Shown: positions 53,426 to 63,124, counted from the first letter of the stretch. The stretch: DNA of 64,000 bases from Caulobacter sp. Root343 (GCF_001425745.1 NZ_LMDF01000001.1:62001-126000); one strand, 5' to 3'. The notes: a model not told the origin generated them from the sequence alone. Program-made: numbers and translations.

Positions 53426-55486
53426 ATGGACGACCGCTCCGATTCCCGATCTGGCGTAGACCGGCCCGGTCCTGGCCGGCCCGGTCCAAGCCGCCTCGGC
53501 GCGCTGGCCGCCGCGCTCGGACTGGGTCTGGCCGTCTTCGCCCTGGCCTATGTCTGCATCGAGCTGCCGCGACGGTTCGGCCACAACGCGCCGATCTGGC
53601 TGGCCAACGCCCTGGTGCTGACGGTGCTGCTGCGCACCGAGGCGCGGCGCTGGCCGCTGCTGGTCGCGGGCGCGGCGGCGGGCACCTTTCTGGCCAGCCT
53701 CTATCTGAAGTCCAGGCTGGGCCTGGCTGCGGGCCTGATGGTCGCCAACGTTACAGAATACCTGTTCTGCGCCTGGGCCCTGCGCCGGACGGTGGGGCGC
53801 GAGATCGTCATCGGCCGACCGCGCGACCTGGGCTTGCTCGCGCTATTCGGCGTGTGCGGGCCGGTTCTCTCGAGCGTCATCTCCACGGCCACTTTCGCCG
53901 CGCTCGGCTGGGGCGGTCTGCCGATGCGGGCGATGAGCTGGATCCTCTCGAACGCCCTGGGCCTGATGGCGCTGGTTCCGTGCCTGCTAGCCCTCAGCCA
54001 AGCCGGCGACCTGCTGGCCGAGCGGCCTCTGACGCGGCGCGGCTGGCTGGCCCTGGCCGCGCTGGACGCCGCCGCCCTGCTGGTGTTCGGCCAGAACCGC
54101 TATCCGCTGCTGTTCCTGATTCCGCCGGTGCTGGCCTTCGTGGCCCTGGAGCTGGAAGTGCTGGGGGCTGCCATCGGCGTGGTCATGGTCGGGGCGGTGG
54201 CGGTGGTGTTCACGGCGCTCGATTCCGGCCCTATCGGCCTGGTCAGCGGCGACCTGACCGAGCGCGCCCTGTTCCTGCAGCTCTTCCTGGTGGTGGCGAT
54301 CTTCTCGGCCCTGCCCCTGGCCTCGACCAGCGCCCAGCGCCGCCGTCTGAAGGTCCAGGCCGAGGAGGCCGCCCACGTGAAGTCCGAGTTCCTGGCCAAT
54401 ATGAGCCACGAGCTGCGCACCCCGCTGACCGCCGTGCTGGGCTTCACCCAGCTGGTCGAGGATCAGCCCGAGCTCAGCGACGAGACCCGCGGCTACGTCC
54501 AGCGGGTGGCCAACGCCGGCAAGGCGCTGCGGGCGACCGTCAACGATATCCTCGACTTCTCCAAGCTCGAGGCGGGGCAGGTCGACATCAAGCCCCAGCC
54601 GATGTCGGCCGCCGACCTGACCCGTGAGACGGCCGAACTGTTCGCCGCCCAGGCGCGAGACAAGGGCGTGGCGCTGCGCGTCTCGGGCCTGGCCGAGCTG
54701 CCGCCGCTGGTCGAGGCCGATCCGGATCGTCTGCGCCAGATCCTGCTGAACCTGATCGGCAACGCGGTGAAGTTCACCGAAAGCGGGACGGTGATCGTCA
54801 CCACCCGGTTCGCGGCCCAGCGGCTGTCGTTCGAGGTCTCCGACACCGGCCCGGGCATCGCCGCCGAACAGGCGGGCCAGCTGTTCCAGCGCTTCTCGCA
54901 GGTCGATGGCGCCTCGACCCGCAAGTCGGGCGGCACCGGCCTGGGCCTGGCCATCTGCAAGGGTCTGGTCGACGCCATGGGCGGGCAGATCGGGGTCGAG
55001 AGCGCGCCGGGCGCGGGCTCGCGCTTCTGGTTCGAGATCCCGGCCCGCATGGCCGAAGCCGCCGCCGAGGACGCCGCGCCCCGGGCGCGGATCGGCCTGC
55101 CGGCGGGCTGTCGCGTGCTGGTGGTCGACGACAATGCCGCCAACCGCCACCTGGTCCGCGCCATCCTCGGTCCGTTCGGCGTGGCGCTGACCGAGGCGTC
55201 CGACGGCGACGAGGGGATCGTCGAGGCCGAGACCCAGGCGTTCGACGTCATCCTGATGGACCTGCGCATGCCGCGGGTCGATGGCCGCACCGCCGCGACC
55301 CGCATCCGTGAAGGGCAGGGACCGAATCGTCGGCAGCCGATCCTGGTGTTCTCGGCCGACGCCTCGGCCCTGCCGGACGACCCGCTGTTCGCCGGCCATG
55401 TGGCCAAGCCGCTTTCCGCCCTCGGATTGATCGAAGCGATGGCGATGGCGATCGCTCACCCCGAAACGGTGTCGCCGACGGCCTGA
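53426..55486 (+). CDS. MASE1-like hybrid sensor histidine kinase
   Basis: 686 residues from ATG 53426. The first 300 residues hold about eight membrane segments and look like a MASE1 sensor (RRFGHNAPIWLANALVLTVLL). A HisKA domain follows with His328 in MSHELRTPLTAVLGF, then the ATPase domain (NLIGNAVKFTE, DTGPGIAAEQ, GGTGLGLAICKGLV) and a receiver with Asp612 (VILMDLRMPRVDG). A stand-alone receiver gene starts about 95 bases downstream on the same strand, so a phosphorelay is plausible. Confidence 0.93.
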   Translation: MDDRSDSRSGVDRPGPGRPGPSRLGALAAALGLGLAVFALAYVCIELPRRFGHNAPIWLANALVLTVLLRTEARRWPLLVAGAAAGTFLASLYLKSRLGLAAGLMVANVTEYLFCAWALRRTVGREIVIGRPRDLGLLALFGVCGPVLSSVISTATFAALGWGGLPMRAMSWILSNALGLMALVPCLLALSQAGDLLAERPLTRRGWLALAALDAAALLVFGQNRYPLLFLIPPVLAFVALELEVLGAAIGVVMVGAVAVVFTALDSGPIGLVSGDLTERALFLQLFLVVAIFSALPLASTSAQRRRLKVQAEEAAHVKSEFLANMSHELRTPLTAVLGFTQLVEDQPELSDETRGYVQRVANAGKALRATVNDILDFSKLEAGQVDIKPQPMSAADLTRETAELFAAQARDKGVALRVSGLAELPPLVEADPDRLRQILLNLIGNAVKFTESGTVIVTTRFAAQRLSFEVSDTGPGIAAEQAGQLFQRFSQVDGASTRKSGGTGLGLAICKGLVDAMGGQIGVESAPGAGSRFWFEIPARMAEAAAEDAAPRARIGLPAGCRVLVVDDNAANRHLVRAILGPFGVALTEASDGDEGIVEAETQAFDVILMDLRMPRVDGRTAATRIREGQGPNRRQPILVFSADASALPDDPLFAGHVAKPLSALGLIEAMAMAIAHPETVSPTA

Positions 55487-55580
55487 AACCGGGTCCGGCG
55501 TTTGACGCCTTAACCATCTTAGGCTTCATACCCCCTCGAACACTGTTCGCCGCCGAGTGGTTCAAGGCCTTTTGCAATCG

Positions 55581-55958
55581 ATGTCCAAGCGCGTTCCCCT
55601 GATCTATGTGGCCGATGACGACGCGCCGACGCTGGAACTGGTCGCTACCTTCCTGGAGCGCGACGGCCTCGAGGTGGTGGGGTTTCCCGGCGCGGACCGG
55701 CTGATCGCCGCCATCCCGCTGCGCCGTCCCGACGCGATCCTGCTGGACGTCCGCATCCCCGGCCAGAGCGGCCTCGACGCCTTGAAGGCGCTGAAGGAGT
55801 CGGAGGCGGCCGACATTCCCGTGCTGATGCTGACCGGCGACGGGCGGCTGGACCGCATCGTCCAGGCCATGCAGCTGGGCGCCAAGGGCTATGTGATGAA
55901 GCCGTTCGACGGTCCCAAGCTGGTCGGCGAAGTGCGGGCGATGCTGAAGCCCGCCTGA
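55581..55958 (+). CDS. Stand-alone receiver-domain response regulator
   Basis: 125 residues from ATG 55581 (GTG 55557 would add eight). A complete receiver: acidic pocket ADDDAPTLEL, phosphoacceptor Asp56 in LLDVRIPGQSG, Thr in LMLTGDG, and Lys107 in VMKPFDG. There is no output domain, so it should act by protein contact, as do CpdR or DivK. It follows the MASE1 hybrid kinase on the same strand. Confidence 0.9.
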   Translation: MSKRVPLIYVADDDAPTLELVATFLERDGLEVVGFPGADRLIAAIPLRRPDAILLDVRIPGQSGLDALKALKESEAADIPVLMLTGDGRLDRIVQAMQLGAKGYVMKPFDGPKLVGEVRAMLKPA

Positions 55959-55960
55959 GC

Positions 55961-56590
55961 TCAGCCGACCAGACTCTTGAACCAGGCCAAGACTCCGTCC
56001 CACCAGGCCAGGAAGTTCTCGAACAGGCTCGCCTGCTTGGGCGGCGGGGGCGGCTTGATCTCGACGGGGACGAACCAGCTGGGCGCGGCCGGCGGGGCGC
56101 AGTTCATCCGCATGCCGACGCCCTTCAGATAGCCGCGCCGCACGGCCCCCGCCTCGACGGCCTTGCGCACCGCCTTGTCGTGCCGGGCCGCGCCGGTCAG
56201 CTTGCGGATCCAGCCCCGGAACGGCAGCACGTCCCGGGTCGTGTCGCGCACCCCGGCCACGCCGACGTCGTAGGTCGCGTCGGCGACCTTCTTGCCGCGC
56301 GAGCGGGTGTCGGGCGGCGGGGCCTCGTCCAGGTCGGGACCCAAAGCCGCGTCCAGTCGGCCGATCTCGGCGGCGATCGGCTCGCAGCGGGTCAGGCCGG
56401 TCATGTCGTAGGGATCGGCGACGGCCCGTTGCAGCACGGGTGGGATCGAGGTCTGCTTGAGGTTCAGGTCCTCCAGCGGCGCGGTGGCGGCGTCGCGGAA
56501 GGTGTCATGCCGCTGCATCGTCCCTGGATCGGTCTGGGCCAGGGCCGGAGCGGCGGCGGCGAGCAACAGCAGGGGCAGGGCAAGACGCAT
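55961..56590 (-). CDS. Exported hypothetical protein
   Basis: 209 residues from ATG 56590, which gives a signal peptide (MRLALPLLLLAAAAPALAQT). The mature part has DPYDMTGLTRCEPIAAEIGRL, KKVADATYDVGVAGVRDTTR and a C-terminal Pro-rich run before SLFENFLAWWDGVLAWFKSLVG, an amphipathic helix. It may be an envelope protein that binds membrane through that last helix. No family recognised. It is convergent with the receiver gene (2-base gap). Confidence 0.7.
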   Translation of the reverse strand: MRLALPLLLLAAAAPALAQTDPGTMQRHDTFRDAATAPLEDLNLKQTSIPPVLQRAVADPYDMTGLTRCEPIAAEIGRLDAALGPDLDEAPPPDTRSRGKKVADATYDVGVAGVRDTTRDVLPFRGWIRKLTGAARHDKAVRKAVEAGAVRRGYLKGVGMRMNCAPPAAPSWFVPVEIKPPPPPKQASLFENFLAWWDGVLAWFKSLVG

Positions 56591-56622
56591 GGGCCCAGAA
56601 CGCCTTGTCCCGAAGCTTCGCG

Positions 56623-57900
56623 TCAAGGCCGCCGAACGACCTGGCCGCCCTTCATCACGAAGACCACGTCGCGGGTCGCCTCGATCGCCCGGGTCGGATC
56701 GCCCGTCACCGCGACGATGTCGGCGAGATAGCCGGGCTTCAGCTGGCCCAGGTCGCCCGCCCGGCCCAGAACCTTGGCGTCGACGGCGGTGGCGGCCAGC
56801 AGGGCCTGGGCGGGGCTCATGCCCTCCTTGACCAGCCAGACCAGCTCGCGGGCGTTGTCGCCGTGCCGGAACACGCCGACGTCGCTGCCCATGCCGATGG
56901 TGACGCCGTTCTTCACGGCCAGCTTGAAGGCCCGATCGGCGTTGATCATGGCCGCGGTCGGCGGCGTCTTGCCGGCGACATAGCCGCCGAAATAGGCCGA
57001 GGTGCTCTCGACCGCCGTCAGGGTCGGGAAGAACACCACGCCCTTCTCGGCCATCAGCTTGAAGGTGGCGTCGCTGCCGCCATAGCCGTGCTCGATGGTG
57101 TCGACCCCGGCCAGCACGGCCCGGCGCATACCCTCGTCGCTGGAGGCGTGGGCCGAGACCGGCCGGCCGCCGGAATGGGCCGCCTCGACCAGGGCCTTCA
57201 ACTCCTCGAGGCTGAAGGTCGGCTGGGTCGAGCCGTCGGGGCCGACCCGGTAGTCGGCATAGACCTTGATCCAGTCGGCCCCGGCCCCGGCCTGCTCGCG
57301 CACGGCCTTGATGACCTCGGGGACGCCGCTGGTTTCCTGGGCGCCCTGGGGCAGGTCGGCCTCGGGATTGTAGTTCCGACGGGCAGGGCCATAAGCCCCG
57401 GTGGCCACGATCGCCCTGGTCGCCACGAACAGGCGCGGACCCGGAATCAGGCCGTCATTGATCGCCTTCTTCAGCGGCGCGTCGGCGGCGCCGACCCCCT
57501 CTGTGCCCAGATCGCGTAGCGTGGTGAAGCCCGCCTCCAAGGTCGCCTTGGCCTGCACCGCCGCCCGCAAGGTGCGATAGGTCGGCGTCTCCTTCAGCAC
57601 CTGATCGTCCCACAGCGTCTCGTTGTACGGATGCAGGAAGAGGTGGCTGTGCAGGTCCATCAGGCCCGGGATCACCGTGGCGCCCGGTAGATCGATGACT
57701 TCGGCGCCCGTCGCGTCGACCTGGGCGGCCGGGCCGACGGCGGCGATCTTGCCGTCCTTGACCCGCACGGCCCAGCCCTCGTGCGGCGGGCCGGCGTTCT
57801 CGGCCGTCCAGACCCGGGCGGGCTTGAGCAAGACCGGCTGGGCGGCGGACGCCAGGCCAGGGGCCAAGATCAGGGCGAGGGCGGTGAGCAGGCGGCGCAT
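56623..57900 (-). CDS. Exported amidohydrolase (metal-dependent dipeptidase-like)
   Basis: 425 residues from ATG 57900; GTG 57924 would add eight. Signal peptide [23 protein letters not shown]-barrel amidohydrolase motifs are complete: [11 protein letters not shown] (metal His pair), [10 protein letters not shown] (carboxylated Lys), SAHASSDEG (His), DTIEHGYG (His) and GMGSDVGV (Asp). This subtype includes Xaa-Pro and Xaa-Arg/Lys dipeptidases. It probably degrades small peptides or amides in the periplasm. Confidence 0.9.
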   Translation of the reverse strand: MRRLLTALALILAPGLASAAQPVLLKPARVWTAENAGPPHEGWAVRVKDGKIAAVGPAAQVDATGAEVIDLPGATVIPGLMDLHSHLFLHPYNETLWDDQVLKETPTYRTLRAAVQAKATLEAGFTTLRDLGTEGVGAADAPLKKAINDGLIPGPRLFVATRAIVATGAYGPARRNYNPEADLPQGAQETSGVPEVIKAVREQAGAGADWIKVYADYRVGPDGSTQPTFSLEELKALVEAAHSGGRPVSAHASSDEGMRRAVLAGVDTIEHGYGGSDATFKLMAEKGVVFFPTLTAVESTSAYFGGYVAGKTPPTAAMINADRAFKLAVKNGVTIGMGSDVGVFRHGDNARELVWLVKEGMSPAQALLAATAVDAKVLGRAGDLGQLKPGYLADIVAVTGDPTRAIEATRDVVFVMKGGQVVRRP

Positions 57901-57947
57901 GAGGCGACTCGGGCGATGGAACACCGCCAGCTAAACCGAAAACCGCC

Positions 57948-58385
57948 TCAGACGCCAAAGCGCAGATGGATCAGCGGGTAGGGCCGGCCTCGGCCGTCGG
58001 TGGCCGACCAGCCGATGCGCTCGAAACCCATGTGCTCGTAGAAGCCCACGGCCTGATCGTTCTGTTCGTTGACGTCCGTACTCAGGGTCGGGTGCACGGC
58101 CAGCGCATAGTCGATGAACAGTCGCCCGACACCCGCGCCGCGATGCTCGGGATCGATGAACAGCGCCTCCATGTGGCCGTCGATTATCAGCATGAAGCCC
58201 AGCGGGCGGTCGCGGCCGTCGACCGCCAGCATCAGCGGCGCGGTCGGCAGGAAGGCTCGCACCTCCTCGCCGATCACCACGCGATCTTCGGCCGAGAGGA
58301 AATCATGGGTGGCGTCGACGGCGGCGCGCCAGATCTCGAGGGCGCGGTCGCCGTCTTCGGGGCGGGAGGGGCGAAGCCTGATCAT
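57948..58385 (-). CDS. YjaB-like GNAT acetyltransferase
   Basis: 145 residues. GNAT fold: MIRLRPSRPEDGDRALEIWRAAVDATHDFLSAED at the start (written in parts; this pattern is typical of YjaB), GHMEALFIDPEHRGAGVGRL with the acetyl-CoA loop, and AVGFYEHMGFERIG near the end. E. coli YjaB acetylates protein lysines; this activity is inferred by homology only. Confidence 0.9.
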   Translation of the reverse strand: MIRLRPSRPEDGDRALEIWRAAVDATHDFLSAEDRVVIGEEVRAFLPTAPLMLAVDGRDRPLGFMLIIDGHMEALFIDPEHRGAGVGRLFIDYALAVHPTLSTDVNEQNDQAVGFYEHMGFERIGWSATDGRGRPYPLIHLRFGV

Positions 58386-58394
58386 CCCGGCGCT

Positions 58395-59231
58395 TTAGCC
58401 CGCCGCCGCCTCCCGCGCCAGCCGGGCGCAGACCTCGGCGGTGTGGGCGTCGGCGGGGAAGGCGCACTCGATCCGCAGCTCGTCCAGGGTCACGTCGCGC
58501 GGCGCGGCGAAGGTGGTGATGGTCTCGAAGAACCTCAGGTTCCCCAGATCGCTGCGGAAGATGAGGTTCAGCACCGGCGCGGGCTCGGTCTCCACGTCGC
58601 GGAACCGCCAGCGGGCCGGCACGTCGGGATAGGCCAGCACCTCGTCCAGCAAGGCCTGGGCGGTCTTGTCCGAGGGGGCGGCGGCGATGTCGGCGTGCAG
58701 GTGGCGCAGGAACTTCTGGGCGACCTCGGGCCAGTTGACGATCACCGCGCGGAAGTCGTCGGGGTCGAACACCTGGCGCAGCAGGTTGCTGTGCGGGCTC
58801 TGCTTGCCGCGCATCAGCAGGGCGTTGATCCGCTGGGCGGCCGCGTTGGCCATCAGCACGTCGAAGTGGCGATTGATGACGAAGGCGGGATAGGGCTCCT
58901 GGTGGGCGATGATCAGCTCGATCGCCTCGCGCATCCGCTCCAGGGCGGGGGTGACCAGGGTGTTCTCCGAATACTGCGGCGCATAGCCGGCGGCCAGCAG
59001 CAGCGTGTTACGCTCGCGCAGCGGCATGGCCAGGGCGTCGGCGAGGCGGAAAAGGGTGTCGCGGCTGGGCTGGGCCTTGCCCGTCTCGATGCAGCTCAGG
59101 TGGCGGGTCGAGACGCCGGTTTCCAGCGACAGGTCCAATTGGCTCAGCCGCCGCGCCGCCCGCCATTCGCGCAGCAGCGCGCCGACCGGGGGATGAGCGC
59201 TTCTTTGCCGCGCCGCGTTGGGAGGGGTCAT
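58395..59231 (-). CDS. XRE-family regulator with MmyB-like ligand domain
   Basis: 278 residues from ATG 59231; ATG 59237 would add two but is too close to its AGG. The N-terminal helix-turn-helix is GALLREWRAARRLSQLDLSL, then VSTRHLSCIETGKAQPSRDT. The rest (YPAFVINRHFDVLMANAAAQ, NLLRQVFDPDDFRAVIVNW, FFETITTFAAPRDVTLDELR) is the MmyB-like domain that binds a small ligand, probably a fatty acid in this family. No clear target is nearby. Confidence 0.9.
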   Translation of the reverse strand: MTPPNAARQRSAHPPVGALLREWRAARRLSQLDLSLETGVSTRHLSCIETGKAQPSRDTLFRLADALAMPLRERNTLLLAAGYAPQYSENTLVTPALERMREAIELIIAHQEPYPAFVINRHFDVLMANAAAQRINALLMRGKQSPHSNLLRQVFDPDDFRAVIVNWPEVAQKFLRHLHADIAAAPSDKTAQALLDEVLAYPDVPARWRFRDVETEPAPVLNLIFRSDLGNLRFFETITTFAAPRDVTLDELRIECAFPADAHTAEVCARLAREAAAG

Positions 59232-59353
59232 GACCATCGCCTAGCGTTCCATCCCTGCACCGGTCATCACGCCGGTCACGTCCTTGAGAAGGATATAGTG
59301 GCCAGCTGCGCCGTTGCGAGCCGTCGCCCCGCGCCGCGATGTCTGAAACGAAA

Positions 59354-59381
59354 AAGGCCGGGGATCGCGCCCCGGCCTTTC
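59354..59381 (-). terminator. Terminator after the phosphomannomutase gene
   Basis: Stem AAAGGCCGGGG (59354-59364) with CCCCGGCCTTT (59371-59381), loop of 6. On the - strand it ends in TTTTTC, about 22 bases past the mutase stop. Confidence 0.85.
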
Positions 59382-59403
59382 GTCCAAATCGGCTGTAGCC
59401 GGC

Positions 59404-60900
59404 TCAGATTTCCTGGTTGTACTTGCCGACGCGGGCGCCCAGGCGCGGCTTCACTTCCTCGCGGAACAGGGCGCGCATGTCGTCTTCCGACCGGGTGCTC
59501 TCGACCACGACCACGACTTCGGGCTTGTTCGACGAGGCGCGGACCAGGACCCACGAACCGTCTTCCAGGTGGACGCGCACGCCGTTGACCGTGATCACCT
59601 CGATGATCTTGCGGCCCAGGATCGAGCCGCCGGCGGCGAACAGGTCTTCGTATTCCTTCACCACCTCGGCGACGACGCCGTACTTCTTCTCGTCGTCGCA
59701 GTGGGGGCTCATGGTCAGCGAGGTGAAGGCCACCGGCAGGGCCTTGCGCAGATCGCTGAGCTTCTTGTCCGGGTTGCGGTCCAGCATGGCCAGCACGGCG
59801 GCGGCGGCGGTCAGGCCGCAGTCGTAGCCGTAGCCCAGCTCGCCGTTCATGAAGAAGTGGCCGCTCTTCTCGAAGCCGGCCAGGGCGTTCAGCTCGGCGC
59901 TCTTGCGCTTGATGTAGCTGTGGCCGGTTTTCCAGTAGACGACCTTGCAGCCGTACTGGGCCAGGATCGGGTCGGTGGCGTAGAGGCCGGTCGACTTGAC
60001 GTCGACCACGAAGGTCGCGCCGGGGTGCAGCGGGGCCAGGTCGCGGGCCAGCATCAGGCCGATCTTGTCGGCGAAGATCTCCTCGCCCTCGTCGTCCACG
60101 ACGCCGCAGCGGTCGCCGTCGCCGTCGAAACCGAAGGCCAGGTCGGCCTTGTGCTCACGGACGGCGTTGGCCATCTCGTGCAGCATCTCGGCGTCTTCCG
60201 GGTTCGGATTGTACTTCGGGAAGTTGAAGTCGAGGTCGGTGTCCATCGGCACCAGGTCGGCGACGCCCATCTTGGTCAGGGCCTCGACCACGAAAGCGCC
60301 GGCCGTGCCGTTGCCGCAGGCGGCGACCACCTTCAGCGGACGCTTGAGGCTGGCGCGCTTGGCGACGTCGTCGATATAGCGCTGGGCCTCGCCCTTCACG
60401 CGGATCAGCTTGCCGCCCTCGCGCTCGACGAACTTGGCGCCCAGGACGATCTCCTTCAGGCGGCCCATCTCGTCCGGACCGAAGGTCAGCGGGCGCTGGG
60501 CGCCCATCTTCACGCCGGTCCAACCGTTCTCGTTGTGGCTGGCGGTGACCATGGCCACGCAGGGGATGTCGAGGTCGAACTGGGCGAAATAGGCGGTGGG
60601 CGACAGGGCCAGGCCGATGTCGTGGACCTCGCAGCCGGCGCTCAGCAGACCCAGGATCAGGGCGTTCTTGATCGAGGTCGAGTACGAGCGGAAGTCGTGG
60701 CCGACCACGATCTTCGACTGGCCCAGCTCGTGGATGTAGGTGCCCAGACCCAGGCCCAGGGCCTGGATGCCCAGCAGGTTGATCTCGGGGCCGAACAGCC
60801 AGCGCGCGTCGTACTCGCGGAAGCCGGTCGCCTTGACCAGCGGCTCGTTTTCGTAGGCGGCGGTATTCGGAACCAGATCGGCGCGGGGTGCGGAGAACAT
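59404..60900 (-). CDS. manB: Phosphomannomutase/phosphoglucomutase
   Basis: 498 residues. Alpha-D-phosphohexomutase family: FREYDARWLFGPEINLLG, VVGHDFRSYS, the phosphoserine loop VTASHNENGWTGVKMG, the Mg2+ loop FGFDGDGDRCGVVDDEG and the sugar loop MNGELGYG (usually GEMSGH). The C-terminal phosphate loop VRASSNKPEVVVVVES is clear. It makes mannose-1-P or glucose-1-P for surface polysaccharide and LPS. Next to kdsD-type and gpmA-type genes, it fits envelope sugar supply. Confidence 0.93.
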   Translation of the reverse strand: MFSAPRADLVPNTAAYENEPLVKATGFREYDARWLFGPEINLLGIQALGLGLGTYIHELGQSKIVVGHDFRSYSTSIKNALILGLLSAGCEVHDIGLALSPTAYFAQFDLDIPCVAMVTASHNENGWTGVKMGAQRPLTFGPDEMGRLKEIVLGAKFVEREGGKLIRVKGEAQRYIDDVAKRASLKRPLKVVAACGNGTAGAFVVEALTKMGVADLVPMDTDLDFNFPKYNPNPEDAEMLHEMANAVREHKADLAFGFDGDGDRCGVVDDEGEEIFADKIGLMLARDLAPLHPGATFVVDVKSTGLYATDPILAQYGCKVVYWKTGHSYIKRKSAELNALAGFEKSGHFFMNGELGYGYDCGLTAAAAVLAMLDRNPDKKLSDLRKALPVAFTSLTMSPHCDDEKKYGVVAEVVKEYEDLFAAGGSILGRKIIEVITVNGVRVHLEDGSWVLVRASSNKPEVVVVVESTRSEDDMRALFREEVKPRLGARVGKYNQEI

Positions 60901-60998
60901 CTAGGGCTCGCTTCAGTTTCGAGGAGGTCGCTTTAGCCGCCTCTTGGTCGGACGGCTAGCGCGATCACATGACAAGGTTCGGTAAATCCGGATGTGAC

Positions 60999-61955
60999 CT
61001 AGATCACGCCGGCCCGGAGTAGATCGTGGACATGCAGGACGCCGACCGGGCGTTCGGCCTCGACCACGAACAGGACGGTGATCCGGCGCTCGTTCATGAT
61101 CTTCAGCGCTTCGGCCGCCAGGGCGCCGGGCGCGATGGTCAGCGGCGCGCGGGTCATGACCTCGCCGGCCGTGTGCTGAAGAAGTCCGTCCATGTGCCGG
61201 CGCAGGTCCCCGTCGGTGATCAGGCCGGTGAGCCGGCCTGAGCCGTCGACAACGCCGACCGCGCCGAAACGTTTCTCGCTCATCACCAGCAGGGCGTCGG
61301 GCATGGCGGCCTCGGCGTCGATCAGCGGCAGCTCGTCCTCGCCATGCATCAGGTCGCCGACCGTGCGCAGCATGGCGCCGAGCTTGCCGCCCGGATGGAA
61401 GACGCGGAAATCGCTGGCCGTGAAGCCGCGCCGCTCCAGCAGGGCCACCGCGATGGCGTCGCCCAGGGCCATCTGCAGGGTGGTGGAGGTGGTCGGCGCA
61501 TTGACCTCGGCCGTGCCCTCGGGCGCGTCGGGCAACAGCAACACGATGTCGCCGCCGCGGCCCAGCTGGCTATCGGCGAACGCGGTCATGGCGATCAGCG
61601 GGATCGAGAACCGCTTGGCGTAGGCGATGACGTCGGACAGCTCGCGCGCCTCGCCAGACTTCGACAGGGCCAGGATCACGTCGTCCGAACCGATCATGCC
61701 GAGGTCGCCGTGCGAGGCCTCGGCCGGGTGGACGAACATCGCCTGGGCGCCGGTCGAGGCCAGGGTGGCGGCGATCTTGCGGGCCACGTGGCCCGACTTG
61801 CCGATGCCGGTGCAGACGACGCGGCCCTTGGCGTCGAACAGGGTCTCGACGGCGCGGGTGAAGGGCTCGCCCAGCGACTCAGCCATCGTCCGCAGGGCGT
61901 CGGCCTGGATGCTCAGCACGCGGCGACCGACGTCGACGGCGTCGAAAGCGCTCAT
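60999..61955 (-). CDS. kdsD: Arabinose-5-phosphate isomerase KdsD
   Basis: 318 residues from ATG 61955, overlapping the stop of the small upstream gene by 4 bases. SIS domain: VVCTGIGKSGHVARKIAATL, the HPAEASHGDLGMIG segment and ILALSKSGEARELSDVI with NAPTTSTTLQMALGDAIAV, then two CBS domains (about 200-318; MHGEDELPLIDAEAAMPDAL, LTGLITDGDLRRHMDGLL). It converts ribulose-5-P to arabinose-5-P for Kdo in LPS. GutQ-like function is the alternative. Confidence 0.93.
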   Translation of the reverse strand: MSAFDAVDVGRRVLSIQADALRTMAESLGEPFTRAVETLFDAKGRVVCTGIGKSGHVARKIAATLASTGAQAMFVHPAEASHGDLGMIGSDDVILALSKSGEARELSDVIAYAKRFSIPLIAMTAFADSQLGRGGDIVLLLPDAPEGTAEVNAPTTSTTLQMALGDAIAVALLERRGFTASDFRVFHPGGKLGAMLRTVGDLMHGEDELPLIDAEAAMPDALLVMSEKRFGAVGVVDGSGRLTGLITDGDLRRHMDGLLQHTAGEVMTRAPLTIAPGALAAEALKIMNERRITVLFVVEAERPVGVLHVHDLLRAGVI

Positions 61956-62185
61956 TGCGGCATTTGCCCGACGGCCTCGACGGCCTTCTTGGCGGCGGCG
62001 TCGCGGCGGGCCGCGGCGTCCTTCTCGCGCTGGATCCTGGCCTTCATCTCGGGCGTCTGCTGCACCGGCGTATGGCCGAACGGTCCCCACGACCGGTCGC
62101 CTTCGCCTTGCGGCCAGACGAGGGAGAAGGCGATCAGCGCCGCGGCGACCAGGCCCATCAAGGGCATGAAGATGCGATCAGGCAT
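61952..62185 (-). CDS. Small membrane-anchored protein coupled to kdsD
   Basis: 77 residues from ATG 62185. One membrane segment (about 5-24, IFMPLMGLVAAALIAFSLVWP) and a charged, Ala/Arg-rich C-terminal helix with EMKARIQREKDAAARRDAAA. Its stop overlaps the kdsD start (TGA/ATG, 61952-61955), so the two are translated together. No family recognised. Context suggests a role at the membrane in Kdo or LPS supply, which is inference. Confidence 0.7.
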   Translation of the reverse strand: MPDRIFMPLMGLVAAALIAFSLVWPQGEGDRSWGPFGHTPVQQTPEMKARIQREKDAAARRDAAAKKAVEAVGQMPQ

Positions 62186-62325
62186 GGCCCGCCTATAGCA
62201 CGGGCGGCGGCGCGGGGGAGGGGAAACGAAAGGGGGCTGCGCCGGCGATAGGCGGTTCGGCGCTTGACGCTGGGGCCGCCTGGCCTTAGCCCGCGCTGAC
62301 ATTCCCGACACTCGAAGGTAGCCCG

Positions 62326-63039
62326 ATGCCGACCCTCGTCCTGCTTCGCCACGGCCAGAGCCAGTGGAACCTGGAAAACCGCTTCACGGGCTGGGTCGAC
62401 GTCGACCTGACCGCCGAGGGCGAAGCCCAGGCCAGGAAGGGCGGCGAGCTGATCAAGGACGCCGGCATCCAGATCGACCACGCCTTCACCTCGGTCCAGA
62501 CCCGCGCCATCCGCACCGGCAACCTGGCCCTGGACGCCGCCAAGCAGAGCTTCGTGCCGGTGACCAAGGACTGGCGCCTGAACGAGCGCCACTACGGCGG
62601 CCTGACCGGCCTGAACAAGGCCGAGACCGCCGAGAAGCACGGCGAGGCCCAGGTGACGATCTGGCGTCGCTCCTACGACGTGCCGCCGCCGGAACTGGCC
62701 CCGGGCGGCGAGTACGACTTCAGCAAGGACCGCCGCTACAAGGGCGCGAACCTGCCGTCGACCGAGAGCCTGGCGACCACCTTGGTCCGCGTGCTGCCGT
62801 ATTGGGAGAGCGACATCGCGCCGCACCTGAAGGCCGGCGAGACCCTGCTGATCGCCGCCCACGGCAATTCGCTGCGCGCGATCGTCAAGCACCTGTTCAA
62901 CGTGCCGGACGACAAAATCGTGGGTGTCGAGATCCCGACAGGCAATCCGCTGGTCATCGAGCTGGACTCCCAGTTGAGGCCGACTAGCGCCCGCTACCTG
63001 GACGAAAGCCGCGCCGAGGCCCTGCCGTCGGTCGGTTGA
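62326..63039 (+). CDS. gpmA: 2,3-bisphosphoglycerate-dependent phosphoglycerate mutase
   Basis: 237 residues. The active-site start is PTLVLLRHGQSQWNLENRFTG (phosphohistidine in RHG), then VDLTAEGEAQ and LNERHYGGLTGLNKAETAEKHG. The acid/base and second His are in LIAAHGNSLRAIVKHL. It interconverts 2- and 3-phosphoglycerate in glycolysis. It is divergent from the small membrane gene upstream of kdsD; a promoter for each must lie in the 140 bases between. Confidence 0.97.
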   Translation: MPTLVLLRHGQSQWNLENRFTGWVDVDLTAEGEAQARKGGELIKDAGIQIDHAFTSVQTRAIRTGNLALDAAKQSFVPVTKDWRLNERHYGGLTGLNKAETAEKHGEAQVTIWRRSYDVPPPELAPGGEYDFSKDRRYKGANLPSTESLATTLVRVLPYWESDIAPHLKAGETLLIAAHGNSLRAIVKHLFNVPDDKIVGVEIPTGNPLVIELDSQLRPTSARYLDESRAEALPSVG

Positions 63040-63124
63040 GGCCTCCGGCAAGCTTCACCAGAAGCTGTTGGAAACACGGCGTTAATTATGCTCTGCGCAT
63101 GGTGAATCCTCACTCTAGGATTCC

